64,000 bases of DNA from Parageobacillus sp. KH3-4. Its GTDB lineage: Bacteria; Bacillota; Bacilli; Bacillales; Anoxybacillaceae. Both the position numbers and the translations under genes were made by a program. Where the stretch lies: assembly GCF_022846435.1 (NCBI RefSeq), contig NZ_AP025627.1:406001-470000 (forward strand), in the 5' to 3' direction. The notes under the pieces were generated by a model. That model was not told the origin of the DNA. It searched no databases and saw only the letters and a program-made list of their open reading frames with translations. This document shows, piece after piece, positions 52,585 to 62,065 of the stretch (the first letter of the stretch is position 1; each line of letters begins with the position of its first letter).

Positions 52585-54876
52585 ATGGATCAATCGTTAG
52601 TCGAGCGAATTTTAACGTTTATGCGGGATGAGGCATACAAACCTCTTACCGTTCAAGAGCTGGAAGAAGCGTTCGGCATCACGGACGCGGCAACGTTTAA
52701 GGAGTTTGTAAAAGCGCTTGTCGCGATGGAGGAGCAAGGGCTTGTTGTACGGACGAGAAGCAACCGCTACGGTGTGCCGGAAAAAATGAATTTAGTGCGC
52801 GGAAAAGTGTCCGGGCACGCGAAAGGATTCGCTTTCGTCGTGCCAGACGATCCGGCGCTCGATGACATTTTTATTCCGCCTTCCGAGATGAAAAACGCAA
52901 TGCATGGCGATACTGTATTAGTGCGCGTGCATGCCGATTCTTCAGGTGCGCGCAGAGAGGGAACGATTGTGCGCATTTTAGAACGCGGCATCACCGAAGT
53001 GGTCGGAACTTATACGGAAAGCAAATATTTCGGATTTGTCATCCCTGATGATAAAAAGATTGTCAACGACATTTTTATCCCGAAACATGCGGCAAATGGG
53101 GCCGTGGAAGGACATAAAGTCGTCGTGCGGCTCACCTCGTACCCGCAAGGACGAATGAGTGCCGAAGGGGAAGTTGTTAAAATTCTTGGCCATAAAAACG
53201 ATCCAGGCGTCGATATTTTATCCATTATTCATAAGCACGGTCTTCCGTTGCAATTTCCAGACGAAGTACTTGAACACGCCAACCGCATTTCCGACACGAT
53301 TTCCGAAAAAGACTTGCAAGGACGCCGCGATTTGCGCGACCAAATGATTGTCACGATTGACGGCGAAGACGCAAAAGACTTGGATGACGCTGTTACCGTC
53401 ACGAAATTGGAAAACGGGCATTATAAACTTGGCGTCCACATTGCCGATGTCAGCTATTATGTCGAAGAGGGCTCGCCGATTGACCGGGAAGCGTACGAAC
53501 GCGGGACAAGCGTTTATTTGGTCGACCGCGTCATTCCGATGATTCCGCATCGTTTGTCTAACGGCATTTGTTCGTTAAATCCGAAAGTCGACCGTTTGAC
53601 GATTTCATGCGAAATGGAAATCAACGAGCGCGGCGAAGTCGTCAGCCACGAAATTTTCCAAAGTGTCATTCGCACGACGGAGCGGATGACGTATTCGGAT
53701 GTGAACAAAATTCTTGTTGACAAAGACGAAGAGCTGCGAAAAAAATACGCTCCGCTTGTGCCGATGTTTGAATTAATGGCTGAACTTGCGGAGATTTTGC
53801 GCAATAAACGGATGAAGCGCGGCGCGATTGATTTTGATTTTAAAGAAGCGAAAGTGCTTGTCGACGAAAACGGGAAACCGTACGATGTCGTGCTGCGTGA
53901 ACGTTCGGTAGCGGAACGGCTTATTGAGGAATTTATGCTTGTGGCGAACGAGACGGTCGCCGAACATTTCTACTGGCTGAACGTCCCATTTATTTATCGC
54001 GTGCACGAAGATCCGAAACCGGAAAAATTGCAGCGTTTTCTTGAGTTTATTACCAACTTTGGCTATGTCGTAAAAGGAACGGGAAATCACATTCACCCGC
54101 GCGCGCTCCAAGAGATTTTAGAAGCAGTGCGCGGCGAGCCGGAGGAAATGCTTATATCGACGGTGATGCTTCGTTCGATGAAGCAGGCGCGTTACGATGC
54201 TGAAAGCCTCGGGCATTACGGATTATCGACCGATTTTTACACGCATTTTACCTCCCCGATCCGCCGTTATCCGGATTTAATTGTTCATCGCCTTATTCGC
54301 ACGTATTTGATTAATGGGCAAATGGATGAACAGACACAGCAAAAATGGGCGGAAAAGCTCCCGGATATCGCGGAACACGCGTCGAATATGGAGCGCCGCG
54401 CAGTGGAAGCCGAGCGGGAAACAGATGATTTGAAGAAAACGGAGTTTATGGAAGATAAAATTGGCATGGAGTTTGATGGGATTATTAGCTCCGTTACGAA
54501 CTTCGGCCTCTTTGTCGAACTGCCGAACACGGTCGAGGGGCTTGTTCATGTCAGCTACTTAACGGATGACTACTACCGCTACGATGAACGGAGCTACGCC
54601 ATGATTGGCGAACGGACTGGAAAAGTGTACCGCATCGGCGACCAAATCACGGTTCGCGTCATCAACGTAAACAAAGAAGAGCGGATCGTTGACTTTGAGA
54701 TTGTCGGGATGAAAGACCGCCGCCGTAAAGATCCAAAAAATGCTCCCGTCGTGATTGAGGGGAAAAAACGAAAAAAGCGCAATAAAGACGAGAAATTGAA
54801 AAAAGCAAAGAAAAAGAAATTTTATGAAGATATTCCAAAGCTAAAGGTGAAAAAGAAGAAGAAAAAGAAAAAATGA
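52585..54876 (+). CDS. rnr: Ribonuclease R
   Basis: 763-residue 3'-5' exoribonuclease. N-terminal helix-turn-helix (about 1-65), cold-shock domains (about 70-230), RNB catalytic domain with [12 protein letters not shown] metal site (about 270-281), S1 domain (about 620-705), and a basic Lys-rich tail. ATG 52585 behind AAAGG; TTG 52567 is less likely. It degrades structured and non-stop mRNAs, in keeping with smpB and ssrA next door. Confidence 0.96.
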   Translation: MDQSLVERILTFMRDEAYKPLTVQELEEAFGITDAATFKEFVKALVAMEEQGLVVRTRSNRYGVPEKMNLVRGKVSGHAKGFAFVVPDDPALDDIFIPPSEMKNAMHGDTVLVRVHADSSGARREGTIVRILERGITEVVGTYTESKYFGFVIPDDKKIVNDIFIPKHAANGAVEGHKVVVRLTSYPQGRMSAEGEVVKILGHKNDPGVDILSIIHKHGLPLQFPDEVLEHANRISDTISEKDLQGRRDLRDQMIVTIDGEDAKDLDDAVTVTKLENGHYKLGVHIADVSYYVEEGSPIDREAYERGTSVYLVDRVIPMIPHRLSNGICSLNPKVDRLTISCEMEINERGEVVSHEIFQSVIRTTERMTYSDVNKILVDKDEELRKKYAPLVPMFELMAELAEILRNKRMKRGAIDFDFKEAKVLVDENGKPYDVVLRERSVAERLIEEFMLVANETVAEHFYWLNVPFIYRVHEDPKPEKLQRFLEFITNFGYVVKGTGNHIHPRALQEILEAVRGEPEEMLISTVMLRSMKQARYDAESLGHYGLSTDFYTHFTSPIRRYPDLIVHRLIRTYLINGQMDEQTQQKWAEKLPDIAEHASNMERRAVEAERETDDLKKTEFMEDKIGMEFDGIISSVTNFGLFVELPNTVEGLVHVSYLTDDYYRYDERSYAMIGERTGKVYRIGDQITVRVINVNKEERIVDFEIVGMKDRRRKDPKNAPVVIEGKKRKKRNKDEKLKKAKKKKFYEDIPKLKVKKKKKKKK

Positions 54877-54967
54877 TAGGGGAAAGTCTCGATGGGCAGA
54901 GACTTTTCCTTTCCTCAATTTTTTGCTAAAATTACAGTTGTCGCTATAAGAGGAGGAAGAGCGCGGT

Positions 54968-55435
54968 ATGCCAAAAGGTGAAGGGAAACTGATTGCCCAA
55001 AACAAAAAAGCGCATCACGATTATTTTATCGAAGAAACGTATGAAGCGGGGATTGTCTTAAAAGGAACGGAAATTAAATCGATTCGCGCCGGAAAAGTGA
55101 ATTTAAAGGATTCTTTTGCGAAAGTGGAAAAAGGCGAAGTATTTCTCTATAATATGCATATCAGCCCGTATGAACAAGGGAACCGCTACAACCATGACCC
55201 ATTGCGGACAAGAAAGCTGCTTCTTCATCGCCGGGAAATTAATAAGCTGATTGGCTACACAAAGGAACAAGGCTATACGCTCGTTCCGTTAAAGCTATAT
55301 ATTAAAAACGGTTTTGCCAAATTGTTGTTGGGAGTCGGCAAAGGGAAGAAAAAATATGATAAACGCGAAGATATGAAGCGGAGAGAAGCGCAGCGCGAGA
55401 TTGAACGCGCATTCCGCGAGCGGCAAAAGCTATAA
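54968..55435 (+). CDS. smpB: SsrA-binding protein SmpB
   Basis: 155 residues. It binds the tRNA-like domain of tmRNA and sits in the empty A site. Conserved [27 protein letters not shown] and the basic C-terminal tail ([21 protein letters not shown]) are present. AGGAGGAAG ribosome-binding site. ssrA follows. Confidence 0.97.
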   Translation: MPKGEGKLIAQNKKAHHDYFIEETYEAGIVLKGTEIKSIRAGKVNLKDSFAKVEKGEVFLYNMHISPYEQGNRYNHDPLRTRKLLLHRREINKLIGYTKEQGYTLVPLKLYIKNGFAKLLLGVGKGKKKYDKREDMKRREAQREIERAFRERQKL

Positions 55436-55451
55436 TGCCAAAACTTCACAA

Positions 55452-55479
55452 TTGAAAATGACGCGCATTATGTTATAAT
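55452..55479 (+). promoter_or_regulatory. Promoter of ssrA
   Basis: TTGAAA, 16 bp, TATAAT, giving a 5' leader of about 50 nt to be removed from the precursor. Confidence 0.65.
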
Positions 55480-55537
55480 GAATAATGCAAAAGCCAGTTA
55501 CCAAAAGCTTAATTGCTCGTCATCGTTTCTCCATCGC

Positions 55538-55887
55538 GGGGACGATACGGATTCGACAGGGATAGATCGAGCTTAAGCTGCGAGCCGAGGGGACGTCCTC
55601 GTAAAAAACGTCACCTAAAAATAACTGGCAAAGAAAATTACGCTTTAGCTGCCTAATAAACGCAGCTAGCTCCTCCCGCCATCGCCCACGTGGCGGTTCA
55701 GGGGCTCATAGCGAGTGGGCTACGCCCGAGTCCGCCGCCTGAGGACGAGGGAAGAGAACAATCAGGCTAGCTGCTCGGAGGCCTGTCGGTAGGCGGAAGA
55801 TGCAGCGAAACGCAAATATACCGACTACGCTCGTAGATGCTTAAGTGGCGATATCTCTGGACGTGGGTTCGACTCCCACCGTCTCCA
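55538..55887 (+). ncRNA. ssrA: tmRNA (ssrA)
   Basis: 350-nt transfer-messenger RNA. The 5' end GGGGACGATACGGATTCGAC pairs with CGTCTCC at 55880-55886; discriminator A and no encoded CCA. The T arm is GTGGGTTCGACTCCCAC. The tag frame starts at GGC 55627 and reads GKENYALAA before TAA TAA, so the full tag is A-GKENYALAA, shorter than the B. subtilis tag. It rescues stalled ribosomes with SmpB, and the LAA end targets ClpXP. Confidence 0.97.
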
Positions 55888-55904
55888 TTTTCAATATCCG
55901 ATCG

Positions 55905-55991
55905 TTTCGGATTGAACATCGTGAAACTCTTGATACGGCTGCGTTTGTAGTCGTTTTTCATTTTCTATAGATTTTGAAAGGAATTTGCACG
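55905..55991 (+). repeat. Downstream repeat, ssrA copy (paired with 41849-41954)
   Basis: Starts 18 bp after tmRNA. Same ordered blocks as behind tRNA-Arg, including the weaker hairpin GGCTGC/GTAGTC + TTTTT (55935-55957), the probable tmRNA terminator. Confidence 0.65.
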
Positions 55992-56445
55992 ATTTTGCAT
56001 AGCTTTATGCATTGCAGAGTGCTTGCATAGTTTAGGTCGACTTGTCTGGCCCTTTCTCCATAATTAATGTGTCTTGATGTGTTAAACGTAAATCAACGGA
56101 CTTGCCGATATGGCGAGTCCGTTTTTTAATAGTTTTATTGATTTTGATGGAACGGATCTATTTTTTGAAAAAGTGTACGAAATGTGGACAAATAAAAAGT
56201 CTTTTTACCAACTAGAGGTGCATAGTGATTAAGTTTGAGAATGTTGTTATAAAAAGATGAGATGCAAAAGCTAAGTTCGTTGGAATGGGGAGTGGGATGT
56301 TAACATTTAGGAGTTGGTCTATATAGGTTTACACAAACTCAATGAACATTTACAAAATCTTTAAGATTCCCGCAGTATCGACTATGTTATGATAATGTTA
56401 AACACATAAGTAGTTTGCTGTTTTTGATCGAAAGGAGCCTAAAGG
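55992..56445. other. 450-bp AT-rich intergenic region between ssrA and the EAL gene
   Basis: Contains a terminator-like hairpin at about 56098-56126 (GGACTTGCC/GGCGAGTCC + TTTTTT) and then AT-rich sequence with a TATGAT (56388-56393) that could be the -10 of the EAL gene. On the minus strand a short tail reads to TAA at 56034-56032, mirroring the tail after tRNA-Arg. No gene supported. Confidence 0.5.
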
Positions 56446-57735
56446 ATGGCGGACCAGCTCGCTTCCATCATGTTGCTCGCCGACAGTCTGAGCAGTGAAA
56501 ATCTTACGGCGAAAATGGACAAATATTTAAACAAGCATCCTGTAGGGCTTATTTATTTAGATATAAAACGTTTTGGGGAAATAGAGAAAAAACATGGGCC
56601 AATAACGTGCCAAAAGCTGCTTGAAGCGTGGAAACAATTGGTCTTTGAAGCGGAAATGTCCGGTTCATTTGGATTGTTGGCTCACCGAATGTTTGGCGAC
56701 GATGTATTGTTGTTTGTCCGCACGAAGCAAGGAGAAGCAGATCAGGTGAAAGTGGCTTTGTTGCGCTTAGCACAAGAGATCCGCGCCGTCTTTGAAAAGC
56801 GATTAAACGAAACGATGGCGTTGTCTGGTGATTCGATCGAACTTTACGCCGGAACCGCCGTGTTAGACCCTGGCACGGGGCGCACTGCTGAAAACTTGCT
56901 GTATGATGCAATCAAAGAAGCGATTTTCGAAGCAAGAAGCGAAACAGATGCGGAATATAGACGTTTGCGGATGGAGTTTCGCGATATACTTGTTTGCCGT
57001 AAGATTACGGCTCATTATCAGCCGATTGTCTCGCTTTCTACCGGAAACATTTATGGATATGAAGCGTTAGCACGCGGTCCGCAGTCGAGTTATTTTGCGA
57101 CGCCAAACCGCTTGTGGGGATTTGCCGAAAAAGAAAACCAGCTGTACGCATTGGAAAAAGCGGCGCGGCAACGGGCAATTGAGGGATTTTTGCCAAACGA
57201 TTTTAACTGGAAATTATTCATCAATCTTAATGCTAATGTGATTCATGACCCGCAGTTTACTCCGGGGCAGACATTGGCGTTCCTCGAAAAGATGAATTTA
57301 ACGCCGCAAAACGTTGTATTTGAAATTACAGAGCGCCAGTCCATCGATGATTACGCATCTTTCACGAAAGCGTTAGACCACTATCGAAAACAGGGATACC
57401 AAATTGCGATTGACGATGCGGGAGCAGGCTATTCTTCTTTGCAGGCAATCGCCGAATTGCGACCTGACTACATTAAAATTGACCGCTCGATCATTCATCG
57501 CATCAATCGCAACAAGATTAAAGAAATTTTGTTGGAGACGTTGGTAGTGTTTGCGCGAAAAATCGATTGCCAAATGATTGCGGAAGGAATTGAGACTTTC
57601 GAGGAGCTGGAAATAGTGAGACAGCTTGGCGTTCATTTCGGTCAAGGATATTTGTTGGGAAGGCCAAACCCGAAGCTGCAGCCAGTTCCCGATGCGGTGA
57701 GCGAATGGATGCAAAGACATTCTTCAACAGTTTGA
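56446..57735 (+). CDS. c-di-GMP phosphodiesterase: degenerate GGDEF plus EAL
   Basis: 429 residues, cytosolic. Residues 30-180 are GGDEF-like with the signature reduced to RMFGDDVLLF, so no cyclase activity is expected, but GTP or regulatory binding is possible. The EAL domain (about 185-415) keeps the catalytic set: YEALARG, N in INLNANVI, EITER, DDAGAGYSS (DD kept), IKIDRS, AEGIE and GQGYLLGRP. It should therefore cleave c-di-GMP. AAAGGAGCC before the ATG. A single-gene unit. Confidence 0.88.
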   Translation: MADQLASIMLLADSLSSENLTAKMDKYLNKHPVGLIYLDIKRFGEIEKKHGPITCQKLLEAWKQLVFEAEMSGSFGLLAHRMFGDDVLLFVRTKQGEADQVKVALLRLAQEIRAVFEKRLNETMALSGDSIELYAGTAVLDPGTGRTAENLLYDAIKEAIFEARSETDAEYRRLRMEFRDILVCRKITAHYQPIVSLSTGNIYGYEALARGPQSSYFATPNRLWGFAEKENQLYALEKAARQRAIEGFLPNDFNWKLFINLNANVIHDPQFTPGQTLAFLEKMNLTPQNVVFEITERQSIDDYASFTKALDHYRKQGYQIAIDDAGAGYSSLQAIAELRPDYIKIDRSIIHRINRNKIKEILLETLVVFARKIDCQMIAEGIETFEELEIVRQLGVHFGQGYLLGRPNPKLQPVPDAVSEWMQRHSSTV

Positions 57736-57763
57736 AAACATGGGTTTTTACCCCATGTTTTCG
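57735..57763 (+). terminator. First hairpin after the EAL gene
   Basis: Perfect 11-bp stem GAAAACATGGG/CCCATGTTTTC starting at the stop codon, without a good T-run. Confidence 0.55.
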
Positions 57764-57789
57764 GTTTGTCGACAAAGCCGACAAGCTGA

Positions 57790-57818
57790 GGCAGATCAAT
57801 TATAGATCTGCCTTTTTT
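57790..57818 (+). terminator. Second hairpin, intrinsic terminator of the EAL gene
   Basis: GGCAGATC/GATCTGCC stem followed by TTTTTT. Confidence 0.88.
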
Positions 57819-58124
57819 GTTTGTTCTCTAGAGAGAGTATTTTCTTAAATGATTGGGCTGGATAGTTCAAAAGTTTGTCTAGTGTTATCCTGAAATAAGT
57901 TTGTTGAGCTATTCATATTGATTTCAGAAATTTCCAGATTAGAAATTGCCAGCAATTTTAATACGGTCTATCCGATGCTTGAGGAACTAAAAGTCAAGAA
58001 ACAATTATGTTTTCATTTTGTAATATAATTACTAATTCTATGAAACATAATTGTTACATTTTATTGATATTCTATTGTTGCGAATTTAATCAAGGGGAAG
58101 AAATTAAGTAAGGGGGGCAGTATC
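57819..58124. other. AT-rich spacer with a possible gene remnant
   Basis: 306 bp. Frame 57894-58028 is open for 44 codons (core SRLEIASNFNTVYPMLEELK) and resembles part of a winged helix, without start or ribosome-binding site. On the minus strand at 58058-58042, TGTAAC-AATTA-TGTTTC is close to the WalR (YycF) box and could serve the next gene. A sharp drop in GC begins here. Confidence 0.35.
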
Positions 58125-58688
58125 TTGAAAAAATTACTATTATATATTACTTCATCATTCTTTCTAGCATTCGGATTTTCAGGAGCTGCATCGGCAGCCG
58201 GTACATATCAGGTAAAAAGTGGTGACACTCTTTGGGACATAGCTAAAAAGTATAAAGTGACTGTCAGCCAGCTAAAGAGCTGGAATAACCTTAAAAGCGA
58301 TTTGATCAAACCAAAGCAGGTTTTAAAGATTTCAGGAACGGTAACCAAAGCGGCTGCTAAAACTACAGTAAAAAAGGCGGTAGCCAAAACAGCAGCGTAC
58401 AAAACAATCACCGTTAAAGCATATGCTTATACAGTAAACTGCAAAGGGTGCAGCGGGATAACGGCTACAGGCTTAAATTTAAAGAAAAATCCTTTGATGA
58501 AAGTAATTGCCGTTGATCCAAAGGTAATTCCGTTAGGTTCAAAGGTTTATGTGGAAGGTTACGGCTATGCGGTTGCAGCTGATAAAGGAGGCGGAATCAG
58601 AGGCAACAAAATTGACGTATTCATGCCTACAAAAGCAAAAGCTATCCAATGGGGTGTGAGAACAGTAAAAGTTAAAGTATATAAATAA
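58125..58688 (+). CDS. Secreted LysM-3D domain cell-wall protein (YocH-like)
   Basis: 187 residues, TTG start behind AAGGGGGG. Signal peptide ends at SAASA-AG (about 25). One LysM domain at about 28-70 (YQVKSGDTLWDIAKKYKVTVSQLKSW). An Ala/Lys/Thr linker follows, then a C-terminal 3D domain (about 105-187) with the acidic residues of AVDPKVIPLGSKVYVEGYG, AADKGGGI and IDVF. B. subtilis YocH has the same plan and is WalRK-controlled. Probable muralytic enzyme. Confidence 0.9.
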   Translation: MKKLLLYITSSFFLAFGFSGAASAAGTYQVKSGDTLWDIAKKYKVTVSQLKSWNNLKSDLIKPKQVLKISGTVTKAAAKTTVKKAVAKTAAYKTITVKAYAYTVNCKGCSGITATGLNLKKNPLMKVIAVDPKVIPLGSKVYVEGYGYAVAADKGGGIRGNKIDVFMPTKAKAIQWGVRTVKVKVYK

Positions 58689-58694
58689 TCAAGG

Positions 58695-58719
58695 AGCCGG
58701 CATGATGCCGGCTTTTTTC
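58695..58719 (+). terminator. Terminator of the LysM-3D gene
   Basis: AGCCGGCAT/ATGCCGGCT stem around one base, then TTTTTT. Confidence 0.92.
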
Positions 58720-59094
58720 ATAATATAGCATCTTACCTTACAATTTTATATATAATACTTACTTAATTTCATGAATTCGTTTGGATATATAAAAAGTAAA
58801 TTTTGTGCTTTTATCTTCGCCGCAGAGGAATCAAAGAGGCAGACAGTGAGCCTTTTCCTCCTAGATCCGCGTGTGCCGCCCTTCAATAAAACATATAGAG
58901 CCAGTCTCCACATTATTTTTCCAATTCATCAACGAGGTCTAAAGTCATAAAATATCTGCATTCCTGCCTAAAACGCACTGATTTTCTAGTTCTTTTTGCT
59001 TAAATTTGGATATAATTACATTTTTTATTGAACATTTTGTCATCATATGATACGTATAGAGAGAATGGAGATAATTGGGAAAGGAGAGCATCCT
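58720..59094. other. Intergenic region upstream of the type VII accessory genes
   Basis: 375 bp with no supported gene. TATAAT at 59011-59016 may be the -10 of the lipoprotein gene, without a clear -35. A more GC-rich island at 58820-58910 stands out from its surroundings and may be a leftover of older sequence. Confidence 0.4.
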
Positions 59095-59739
59095 TTGCTT
59101 AAGAGATGGAGGAACTTATTGCTATTGGCGTTAATATTGATCGGGGGGTGTGAGATGGATTCGAAGGCTCAACCGGAGAAGTTGCCGGACACGGTGGCAT
59201 TTCAAGACGAGTTTACCCGAGAATTTATGGTCTCGCCAAAAGAAGTGAAGAAAGGGTATTACTTATTCAAGTCGAAAACCGGCGGTTATACGATGTTGTA
59301 TCCGAAAAATGCAATAATGGATAAGATGTATTATGAAAAACATGAAAATTATTTCGAAGATATTAATTTCGGAGAAAGTAACAAGAAAGAGAATATTGCT
59401 TATTTTGTAAGGATAACATATGAAAATAAAGCAATAACTAATAACATTGATACGAATTTAAAATTATTATCTAATTCTGTTAACTACAATGGAAATTATA
59501 CAGAATTTCAATATGAAGATAAGACATTCTACTATGCTAAAACTGAAAAACTTCTAAGTAACGGAAAAAGTAAAGCTTATACATTTTTTAGTTATATAAA
59601 GTCTAATAAAAGTAATCAAGGAATAGAGTTTATTTATGGAGTGTCATGTTTGAATTTTAAACAAAAATGTAATATTGACCTAACAAAGGAAGAAGAAAAT
59701 GCTAAGAAGTTAATAAAATCCATTGAATTCCTGCATTAA
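59095..59739 (+). CDS. Putative lipoprotein, candidate immunity factor
   Basis: 214 residues from TTG 59095, 6 bp after AAAGGAGAG; 16 further codons upstream are open but lack an RBS. Signal with lipobox LIGGC (Cys at about 18), so lipid-anchored outside the membrane by Lgt. The rest is a soluble domain of no family I recognise. The first third has normal GC; from about 59310 it is very AT-rich. It lies 25 bp before the lipase gene. In S. aureus the type VII lipase TslA is neutralised by lipoprotein TilA, so an immunity role is inferred from that parallel. Confidence 0.65.
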   Translation: MLKRWRNLLLLALILIGGCEMDSKAQPEKLPDTVAFQDEFTREFMVSPKEVKKGYYLFKSKTGGYTMLYPKNAIMDKMYYEKHENYFEDINFGESNKKENIAYFVRITYENKAITNNIDTNLKLLSNSVNYNGNYTEFQYEDKTFYYAKTEKLLSNGKSKAYTFFSYIKSNKSNQGIEFIYGVSCLNFKQKCNIDLTKEEENAKKLIKSIEFLH

Positions 59740-59764
59740 GTGAACCCGGGGGGGCGAAGGAATT

Positions 59765-61717
59765 GTGTCAAATGAAGAAGTACTAAGTACGGATATATTG
59801 CGTGCGCGGATTATGAATGTAGAATATCAAAATCTTAGCATTGACGAAATCAAAAGAGAAATCAAAAGAATTTATATCGAAGAAACGGGAAAGGAACCGC
59901 CCGCTCACATTAATATTTATCGCTCTGATGATTTTAAAGATTTCAGTCATATTGATTCTGGTTTTGATGGAACAGCGATTCATTTTTATGATGAGGAGAA
60001 GGGAATCAATCAAGCGTATATCATTACAAGAGGAAGCGAAGTATCAGAGAAAGATACATGGAAGCCCCTTGATTGGTTTTATAATACCTTTGGTATTTTC
60101 GTGGGTAAAGACAAAAGCCAATATAGAGATGCCATGCATTTTGACGAAATAGTAACTAAAAAAATAGATGAAGACTTGGAAAAGAATAAATATGATAAAA
60201 AAATCAAGTTAAAGAAAATAGGACTAGGTCATTCTTTGGGTGGAAACTTAATTGTTACTATCCAGTTAACAGCAAAAGAGTATGAGCAAGTATATGTAAT
60301 TAATGATGCTCCTCCTAGTTATTATCAGTTAGCAAAAATAGATGTTGATTTTTGGTATGATTTAGCCGAAAGATTTAACTTAAATCCTTTGAACTACAAC
60401 TCTATATACACCCTTTCCCCTTCCAAGCTCAAAGTCTTTGCGGAAGAATACTACAAAAAGCAAATCGACGAGCGTTCGATTCATCATCTGACCGCCCAAG
60501 AGGATATGTTGTATGCGGTGAGCGGGGCGCGGGGGTTCATCGATATCGGAAGCCGCCGGGTCATTGATACGAACAAGGATTTTACTAGTATCAAAGATTT
60601 GGTTTCCAAAATATCGGATAAAGATGTCAAAGCCATTCAAGTGTATTTATCGCAATATTCCGATGTTTACAATGAAAAAGGGTTTGATGAGGTCGTTCAG
60701 GCGATGACGGGGGTCGATATCGCTTTTATTGAGTCGCTTCAGGGCTATGATAGCATGGACTACGTGTGGCATGCAGGAGACATTGTTTCGAAAGCGAATC
60801 ATATGCTCGACGATATGAAAGTGAAAATTCCGGAACTCATGAAGAACGTGGCGATTTTGTATAAAAATTTGGATCCGATATTCAGTGTTTTTGTGGAGTT
60901 GGGCTATGTTACTCCAGAAGAAAAGAAAACGGTTTTGAGCGAAGTCAAGGGAATTGAAAAGGATATCGCATCGATTCAACAACTGCTTCGCAAAACATGG
61001 AATTGGAGAATGGCCATTCCACTCCTTACCCCATTGGTAACTGATGACATTCTTCAATGGAAAGCTAGTATTGAGGTGTTATTCCAGATTCGGGATAAGG
61101 TATTGGACATCTTAAAACGCCTTCAAATCATCCAAGAAAATACGGCGAATCTTCGAAATGCCATCACCATGAGCGTGGATGCCCATACCTTGAACGAAGT
61201 CATCATGGCTCTCGCCCGTTCCAAAGGCAGAACGTATGATGAGTATGGGAATTTAATCTTAGTCAAGAAGGTGGGAGACCACGAAATCCGGATGAATCTT
61301 TCCTCCGCCGTAAGAATTTATCAAAAGGGACTGCAAATCCTGGAAGAAAAAGAAACGGTATTACATGAGATGAAGCAGCGATATTTCGATGAATATGTAG
61401 AAGATTTTGAAATGCAAAAACGAAAACTGATGAACAAAATCAATGACATGGAACAAAACCCGTGGGCCTATCAGCATTTATTGGGGCATTTCACCTACGA
61501 TGCTGAACAGGTGCATGTGTTGCGCCGCATTGAGGTTCATGAGTCGATTCCGCCGATGGATCCGATGATTCCGCATATCTTTGAAACGATGTTTTCGTAT
61601 TATGAACAGGAAATTTCTAAAGGAAAAAAACTCATTGCAACGATCAAAAAATCGTTTGAAGAGTTTTTTGAGCAGGACCAAAATGTGTCCAAGATATTTG
61701 ATTTGCGATATGGATAA
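59765..61717 (+). CDS. Putative type VII-secreted lipase, N-terminal lipase/C-terminal helical
   Basis: 650 residues, no signal peptide. The N-terminal alpha/beta hydrolase (about 45-255) has RGSEVSEKD near the oxyanion strand, nucleophile elbow GHSLGG (Ser157), candidate Asp in INDAPPS and His in HHLTAQED. The region resembles the DUF6792-type lipases of Bacilli. Residues about 280-650 are predicted all-helical with heptad-like runs (LLRKTWNWRM, DKVLDILKRLQIIQENTANLRN), as in LXG/ESX targeting domains, but at the C-terminus. This reversed order is known from S. aureus TslA. AT-rich up to about 60410, normal GC afterwards. GTG start. Secretion and toxicity are inferred. Confidence 0.7.
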   Translation: MSNEEVLSTDILRARIMNVEYQNLSIDEIKREIKRIYIEETGKEPPAHINIYRSDDFKDFSHIDSGFDGTAIHFYDEEKGINQAYIITRGSEVSEKDTWKPLDWFYNTFGIFVGKDKSQYRDAMHFDEIVTKKIDEDLEKNKYDKKIKLKKIGLGHSLGGNLIVTIQLTAKEYEQVYVINDAPPSYYQLAKIDVDFWYDLAERFNLNPLNYNSIYTLSPSKLKVFAEEYYKKQIDERSIHHLTAQEDMLYAVSGARGFIDIGSRRVIDTNKDFTSIKDLVSKISDKDVKAIQVYLSQYSDVYNEKGFDEVVQAMTGVDIAFIESLQGYDSMDYVWHAGDIVSKANHMLDDMKVKIPELMKNVAILYKNLDPIFSVFVELGYVTPEEKKTVLSEVKGIEKDIASIQQLLRKTWNWRMAIPLLTPLVTDDILQWKASIEVLFQIRDKVLDILKRLQIIQENTANLRNAITMSVDAHTLNEVIMALARSKGRTYDEYGNLILVKKVGDHEIRMNLSSAVRIYQKGLQILEEKETVLHEMKQRYFDEYVEDFEMQKRKLMNKINDMEQNPWAYQHLLGHFTYDAEQVHVLRRIEVHESIPPMDPMIPHIFETMFSYYEQEISKGKKLIATIKKSFEEFFEQDQNVSKIFDLRYG

Positions 61718-61732
61718 AGAGGGATATTTTGT

Positions 61733-62065
61733 ATGGGACAACTGAATATGTTCTATCATTTTGATGTAGAGCAGGATTTCATGTATAAAGCGAACACGTT
61801 TATTCAACAATTAAATAGAATGAGTGAATTGGATGCGGAATTGGTTCATTTGATTCATCATGAAATGAAAGATGATAGGGGACAAATCATCAACAAAACC
61901 AATGAAGCGATAGAACAGTATCAAAAAAACAATCAATCGCACAGTGATATGTATAAAAACTCCATGCACACCGCTGCTTGGCGGTACACATACATGATTA
62001 ACGACATGAGAGGACAAAATATCACCTTGTATTATGATGTCGTCACACGGGAAAAGAAAAGGTAA
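61733..62065 (+). CDS. Small helical protein, candidate effector partner
   Basis: 110 residues, mostly charged helix (FIQQLNRMSELDAELVHLIHHEMKDD, NEAIEQYQKNN), no signal peptide and no family recognised. Starts 15 bp after the lipase gene. Type VII LXG effectors are accompanied by small helical Lap/Tla targeting partners, and this is a candidate for that role. Alternatives are a cytosolic antitoxin or an unrelated protein. Confidence 0.55.
   Translation: MGQLNMFYHFDVEQDFMYKANTFIQQLNRMSELDAELVHLIHHEMKDDRGQIINKTNEAIEQYQKNNQSHSDMYKNSMHTAAWRYTYMINDMRGQNITLYYDVVTREKKR

Noticed and set aside
55767-55961. Minus-strand ORF over the 3' end of ssrA
   Set aside because: It overlaps the functional tmRNA and lacks an RBS; its partial likeness to 41753-41953 reflects the DNA repeat.
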